From DASUFP01 sp036274495 (GTDB lineage Bacteria > Bacteroidota > Bacteroidia > AKYH767-A > OLB10): a stretch of 9,702 bases of DNA. This document shows positions 7,359 to 9,702 of this stretch, piece after piece (position 1 is the stretch's first letter; each line of letters starts with the position of its first letter). The translations under genes and the position numbers were made by a program. The DNA lies in contig DASUFP010000112.1 of NCBI GenBank assembly GCA_036274495.1, forward strand, positions 1 to 9,702, in the 5' to 3' direction. Under the pieces are notes generated by a model, which was given only the letters and a program-made list of their open reading frames with translations, was not told the origin of the DNA and made no database searches.

Positions 7359-8003
7359 ATGATCATCGACAGTTACAGGCATCAGGGTATGCGCCGCAGG
7401 TTAGTGGAAGAGTTGAAAAAGAAGGGGATAAGCGACATTAAGGTGCTGCAAGCCATTGAAGCGGTTCCCCGGCACCTCTTTATGGACAACGCTTTTCTGG
7501 AATATGCCTATCAGGATAAAGCCTTTCCGATTGATTCAGGTCAAACCATATCGCAGCCGTATACAGTTGCATTTCAAACGCAATTGATGTTACTGGAAAA
7601 AGGCATGCGGGTGCTTGAAATAGGAACCGGTTCGGGTTACCAAACAAGTGTCTTAAATAAAATGGGAGTTAAAGTATTTTCGATAGAAAGACATAAAACA
7701 CTTTATACCAAAGCATTAAGGTTATTATCGGAACTCGAACTTCAAGTAAAACTCTTTTACGGTGATGGTTTTAAAGGAGTTCCGGCCTATGCTCCTTATG
7801 ATAGGATACTGGTTACCTGCGGAGCACGGGAAATTCCACCGGTTTTGATTGAGCAATTGGTACCGGGAGGGATTCTTGTAATTCCATTAGGAGATGAAAA
7901 TGAACAGGTTATGACTACTGTGTTAAAGAAACAAGACAACACATTAGAAATTGTTTCATTTAATAAGTTTAAATTTGTTCCGATGCTTAACGATAAGGCC
8001 TGA
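7359..8003 (+). CDS. pcm: Protein-L-isoaspartate O-methyltransferase
   Basis: This 214-residue cytosolic SAM-dependent methyltransferase starts repair of isoaspartyl residues in aged proteins by methylating the abnormal carboxyl group. Seen in the sequence are: VPRHLF at 37-41; the substrate-side motif GQTISQPY at 61-68; the SAM-binding glycine-rich loop LEIGTGSGYQ at 86-95; the acidic residue ending the next strand (Glu110); GDGFKG at 135-140; and a C-terminal KFKFVPM segment, all in the family order. The length is typical. The start is supported by YRHQGMRRRLVEEL, which fits the family's N-terminal helix. No Shine-Dalgarno sequence is seen. It reads alone, divergent from the Gfo/Idh block and 125 bp before the first barrel gene. 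I see no convincing intrinsic terminator after it. Confidence 0.95.
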   Translation: MIIDSYRHQGMRRRLVEELKKKGISDIKVLQAIEAVPRHLFMDNAFLEYAYQDKAFPIDSGQTISQPYTVAFQTQLMLLEKGMRVLEIGTGSGYQTSVLNKMGVKVFSIERHKTLYTKALRLLSELELQVKLFYGDGFKGVPAYAPYDRILVTCGAREIPPVLIEQLVPGGILVIPLGDENEQVMTTVLKKQDNTLEIVSFNKFKFVPMLNDKA

Positions 8004-8073
8004 TTGGTTTTGTAAAACATGTTCCCTTAAATAGTTAACAATCACATCTTAATAACTTTAGTGTTTTTCGGTG

Positions 8074-8101
8074 TTTGTTTTTGAAAATACCTTTAGGTTT
8101 G
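8074..8101 (+). promoter_or_regulatory. Bacteroidota-type promoter for the first beta-barrel gene
   Basis: TAGGTTTG at 8094-8101 matches the -7 consensus TAnnTTTG. TTTG at 8074-8077 could serve as the -33 element. The 16-bp spacer is a few bases shorter than the usual spacing of about 19-21. The box ends 27 bp before the ATG at 8129, giving a short leader with no Shine-Dalgarno sequence. The remaining upstream gap (8004-8073) is A/T-rich, with no recognised element. Confidence 0.55.
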
Positions 8102-8128
8102 ACACCGTATAACTAAAACCATACACCC

Positions 8129-8968
8129 ATGAAAAAGATCTTACTGATTGCCACATTTGCTTTGAGTGCCTCGGTTGTTCTGGCACAAGACGAAATGACG
8201 TCTAAAAAGGGTACGCCCATTCTACCTGAAGTAGGTGACTACTGGATAGGAGTGGATGCTGTTCCTTTCCTTGATTATTTTGGTAACCTCATGAATAGCG
8301 GAAACAGCGCTCCTTCATGGGACTTCACTAACAGCGGTATGGCTATTACCGGCGGTATGGTGAAGGATGCAAACACCTCATACAGAGGAAAAATCCGGTT
8401 GGGAATTGGTTCCAACAAAGTAAATTACTCTACTGACAACGATGCTACCACTGATCCTAACGATCAGTCGTTTGATGAAGCAAAGACTTCTTCAAATAAC
8501 ATCCTGTTAGGTGCCGGAATTCAGAAAAACCGCGGAAAAGGTCGTTTACGTGGTCTTTATGGTGCTGAAGCTTACCTGATGTTTGGCGGTGGCAAAACCA
8601 CTTACTCCTATGCGAATGCCTACAGTGCAACTAACACCAACCCAAGTTCAGGTATCCCCGGTCAAAACGGTGCCAACCCACGCACTACTGAATCAAAAAA
8701 TGGTTCTATGTTCGGATTTGGAGTACGTAGTTTTGTTGGTGTTGAATATTTCTTCGCCCCTAAAATGTCGGTTGCAGGTGAATTCGGCTGGGGACTTGCT
8801 ATTTCATCAACAGGTGAAGGCGAAGTTTCTCAGGAAGGCTGGGATCCCACTTTAAACAGCGGTGCCGGCGGTGTAACTTCTTCATCTTCTAAAACCGGAA
8901 AATCATCTTCTTTCGGATTTGACACTGATAATAGCGGAGGTTCAATCATCCTTAGCTTTTATTTCTAA
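8129..8968 (+). CDS. Outer-membrane beta-barrel protein, Ser/Gly/Asn-rich loops
   Basis: This 279-residue protein has a clear signal peptide (MKKILLIATFALSASVVLAQ, cleavage likely between Ala19 and Gln20). The mature part alternates amphipathic strand-like segments (GDYWIGVDAVPFLDYF, RGKIRLGIGSN, NNILLGAGIQKN, GLYGAEAYLMFGGGK, MFGFGVRSFVGVEYFF, MSVAGEFGWGLAIS) with polar loops rich in Ser, Thr, Asn and Gly (about 100-122, 158-192 and 240-270). It ends in IILSFYF, an aromatic final residue typical of outer-membrane barrels. The pattern fits a small OMP_b-brl-type barrel of about eight to ten strands. The function is unknown; a structural or porin-like role is only a guess. It has its own promoter-like element and a strong terminator directly downstream, so it is probably monocistronic. 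Several segments align by eye with the next gene. Confidence 0.85.
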   Translation: MKKILLIATFALSASVVLAQDEMTSKKGTPILPEVGDYWIGVDAVPFLDYFGNLMNSGNSAPSWDFTNSGMAITGGMVKDANTSYRGKIRLGIGSNKVNYSTDNDATTDPNDQSFDEAKTSSNNILLGAGIQKNRGKGRLRGLYGAEAYLMFGGGKTTYSYANAYSATNTNPSSGIPGQNGANPRTTESKNGSMFGFGVRSFVGVEYFFAPKMSVAGEFGWGLAISSTGEGEVSQEGWDPTLNSGAGGVTSSSSKTGKSSSFGFDTDNSGGSIILSFYF

Positions 8969-8986
8969 TTGAGCTTTAATACTCAC

Positions 8987-9025
8987 AAAAGGGCGGTAAC
9001 CAGAGGTTACCGCCCTTTTTGTTTT
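8987..9025 (+). terminator. Strong Rho-independent terminator
   Basis: GGGCGGTAACC (8991-9001) pairs perfectly with GGTTACCGCCC (9005-9015) across a 3-nt AGA loop. Four flanking A-T pairs (8987-8990 with 9016-9019) extend the stem to 15 bp. The tract TTTTTGTTTT follows at 9016-9025. It begins 18 bp after the first barrel gene's stop and insulates it from the next gene. The A-tract on the left side means the complement could also act as a terminator for minus-strand transcription. Confidence 0.95.
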
Positions 9026-9070
9026 AAGACAATTGTGGAGAATATTCAGTTCATACGTTTTTTTAAACTA

Positions 9071-9096
9071 TTGTTAACCTAACCGCATTACTTTTG
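9071..9096 (+). promoter_or_regulatory. Bacteroidota-type promoter for the second beta-barrel gene
   Basis: TACTTTTG at 9089-9096 matches TAnnTTTG, and TTG at 9071-9073 is a possible -33 element with a 15-bp spacer, again shorter than usual. The -7 box ends 26 bp before the ATG at 9123, almost the same distance as for the preceding gene. The leader is A/T-rich with no Shine-Dalgarno sequence. With the terminator just upstream, this gene needs its own promoter, which supports the call. Confidence 0.55.
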
Positions 9097-9122
9097 CTGT
9101 TAAATCCTTAAATCAAATCACA

Positions 9123-9702
9123 ATGAAAAGAACAATCTTATCAATTTGCGCGTTGGCTATTGCCTCAATTGCCATTGCTCAGGACTCAGGTAACAACATG
9201 TGGATTGGGGGTGCTGCAGGCATAGCAACTACCAAAAACGACAACCATGACAAAACAACTTCCGGAGTGTTTGGACCCTCTTTTGGCTACATGGTAAATG
9301 AAAATATGGCTGCCGGAATAACCCTCAGGTATTCAAGTGATAAAACAGAAGAGGGTGGCACAAAAGATAAAACTACCATGACCTTGTTTGAACTTGCACC
9401 TTTTTTCAGGTACTATAAATCACTTGGAGATAACTGTTCACTTTACGGACGTATTGAAATAGCCTATGGTTTTGGGAAAGATAAATTTGAGCCCAGCAAC
9501 CAAAACTCAAGTGAGCAGAAATATACTTCCATTTCTTCCGGAATAGCTCCCGGTATTCAATACTGGTTCCACGACAATTGGTCGGTTAATGCCGAATGGG
9601 GTGTACTGGGATTCTCCAGCAGAACTGACAAAGGACAAAATGGGGCAGATGACTACAAATCCAGCAGTTTTACAGCCGGGCTGGACCTTACCGCTTTAAC
9701 AT
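9123..9702 (+). CDS. Outer-membrane beta-barrel protein (3' end outside window)
   Basis: The frame is open from the ATG at 9123 to the window end, with 193 residues visible and no stop. The signal peptide is MKRTILSICALAIASIAIA, with cleavage likely before Gln20. The mature chain shows the small-barrel pattern: NNMWIGGAAGIATT, VFGPSFGYMVNENMAAGITLRYSS, TMTLFELAPFFRYYKSL, CSLYGRIEIAYGFGK, SSGIAPGIQYWFHDNWSVNAEWG and SSSFTAGLDLTALT. This resembles the OMP_b-brl (PF13505-like) proteins of Bacteroidota, usually about 190-220 residues, so the visible part probably lacks only the last strand. Such genes encode small integral outer-membrane proteins of unknown role. It has its own promoter-like element and lies behind a strong terminator. 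Parts align by eye with the preceding gene, suggesting paralogy. Confidence 0.85.
   Translation, partial: MKRTILSICALAIASIAIAQDSGNNMWIGGAAGIATTKNDNHDKTTSGVFGPSFGYMVNENMAAGITLRYSSDKTEEGGTKDKTTMTLFELAPFFRYYKSLGDNCSLYGRIEIAYGFGKDKFEPSNQNSSEQKYTSISSGIAPGIQYWFHDNWSVNAEWGVLGFSSRTDKGQNGADDYKSSSFTAGLDLTALT

Noticed and set aside
8014..8025. GTTTTGTAAAAC palindrome after pcm as a terminator
   Set aside because: It has a 5-bp A/T-rich stem with a 2-nt loop and no following T-tract, too weak to call.
8583..8855. 90-codon frame inside the first barrel gene
   Set aside because: It is an out-of-frame overlap with a gene that has a clear signal peptide and barrel ending. The translation has no recognisable features.

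Overview
The window looks like a chromosomal stretch from a member of the Bacteroidota (Flavobacteriia/Sphingobacteriia/Chitinophagia-type; I cannot place it lower). Supporting signs are: start codons with no Shine-Dalgarno sequence and A/T-rich leaders; TAnnTTTG-type -7 promoter boxes; signal peptides ending in A-Q or G-Q; a DUF5723-like outer-membrane protein; and a polyprenyl glycosylphosphotransferase next to a Gfo/Idh oxidoreductase and a lipoprotein. I see no mobile element, CRISPR array, tRNA or rRNA. No gap between genes exceeds 160 bases.

Layout. (1) Bases 1-3023, plus strand: the last 44 codons of an unidentified gene; an FAD-linked 2-hydroxyacid oxidase of the GlcD type, whose ATG overlaps the preceding stop; and a DUF5723-like secreted/outer-membrane protein. 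(2) Bases 3026-7232, minus strand: a tight four-gene block, in transcription order Gfo/Idh/MocA sugar oxidoreductase, unknown lipoprotein, polyprenyl glycosylphosphotransferase, 3-hydroxybutyryl-CoA dehydrogenase. Gaps are 18 bp, a 4-bp overlap and 14 bp, so this is almost surely one operon. It converges on the DUF5723 gene with only 2 bp between stop codons. (3) Bases 7233-7358: a divergent intergenic region with a 9-bp perfect inverted repeat that holds a -7-like box on each strand. (4) Bases 7359-8003, plus strand: protein-L-isoaspartate O-methyltransferase (pcm). (5) Bases 8004-9702, plus strand: two outer-membrane beta-barrel genes, each with its own promoter-like element, separated by a very strong intrinsic terminator. 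The second runs off the window, probably only a few residues short of its end.

Function. Three genes of the minus-strand block fit cell-surface glycan work: making or modifying a nucleotide sugar, loading a sugar-phosphate onto undecaprenyl phosphate, and an envelope lipoprotein. The terminal hydroxyacyl-CoA dehydrogenase does not obviously belong to that pathway. The flanking outer-membrane proteins are individually regulated envelope components. Most of the window is ordinary chromosome. The items most worth a second look are the uncharacterised lipoprotein coupled to the glycosylphosphotransferase and the pair of apparently paralogous barrel proteins. I do not see convincing evidence of a novel defence, mobile or signalling system.
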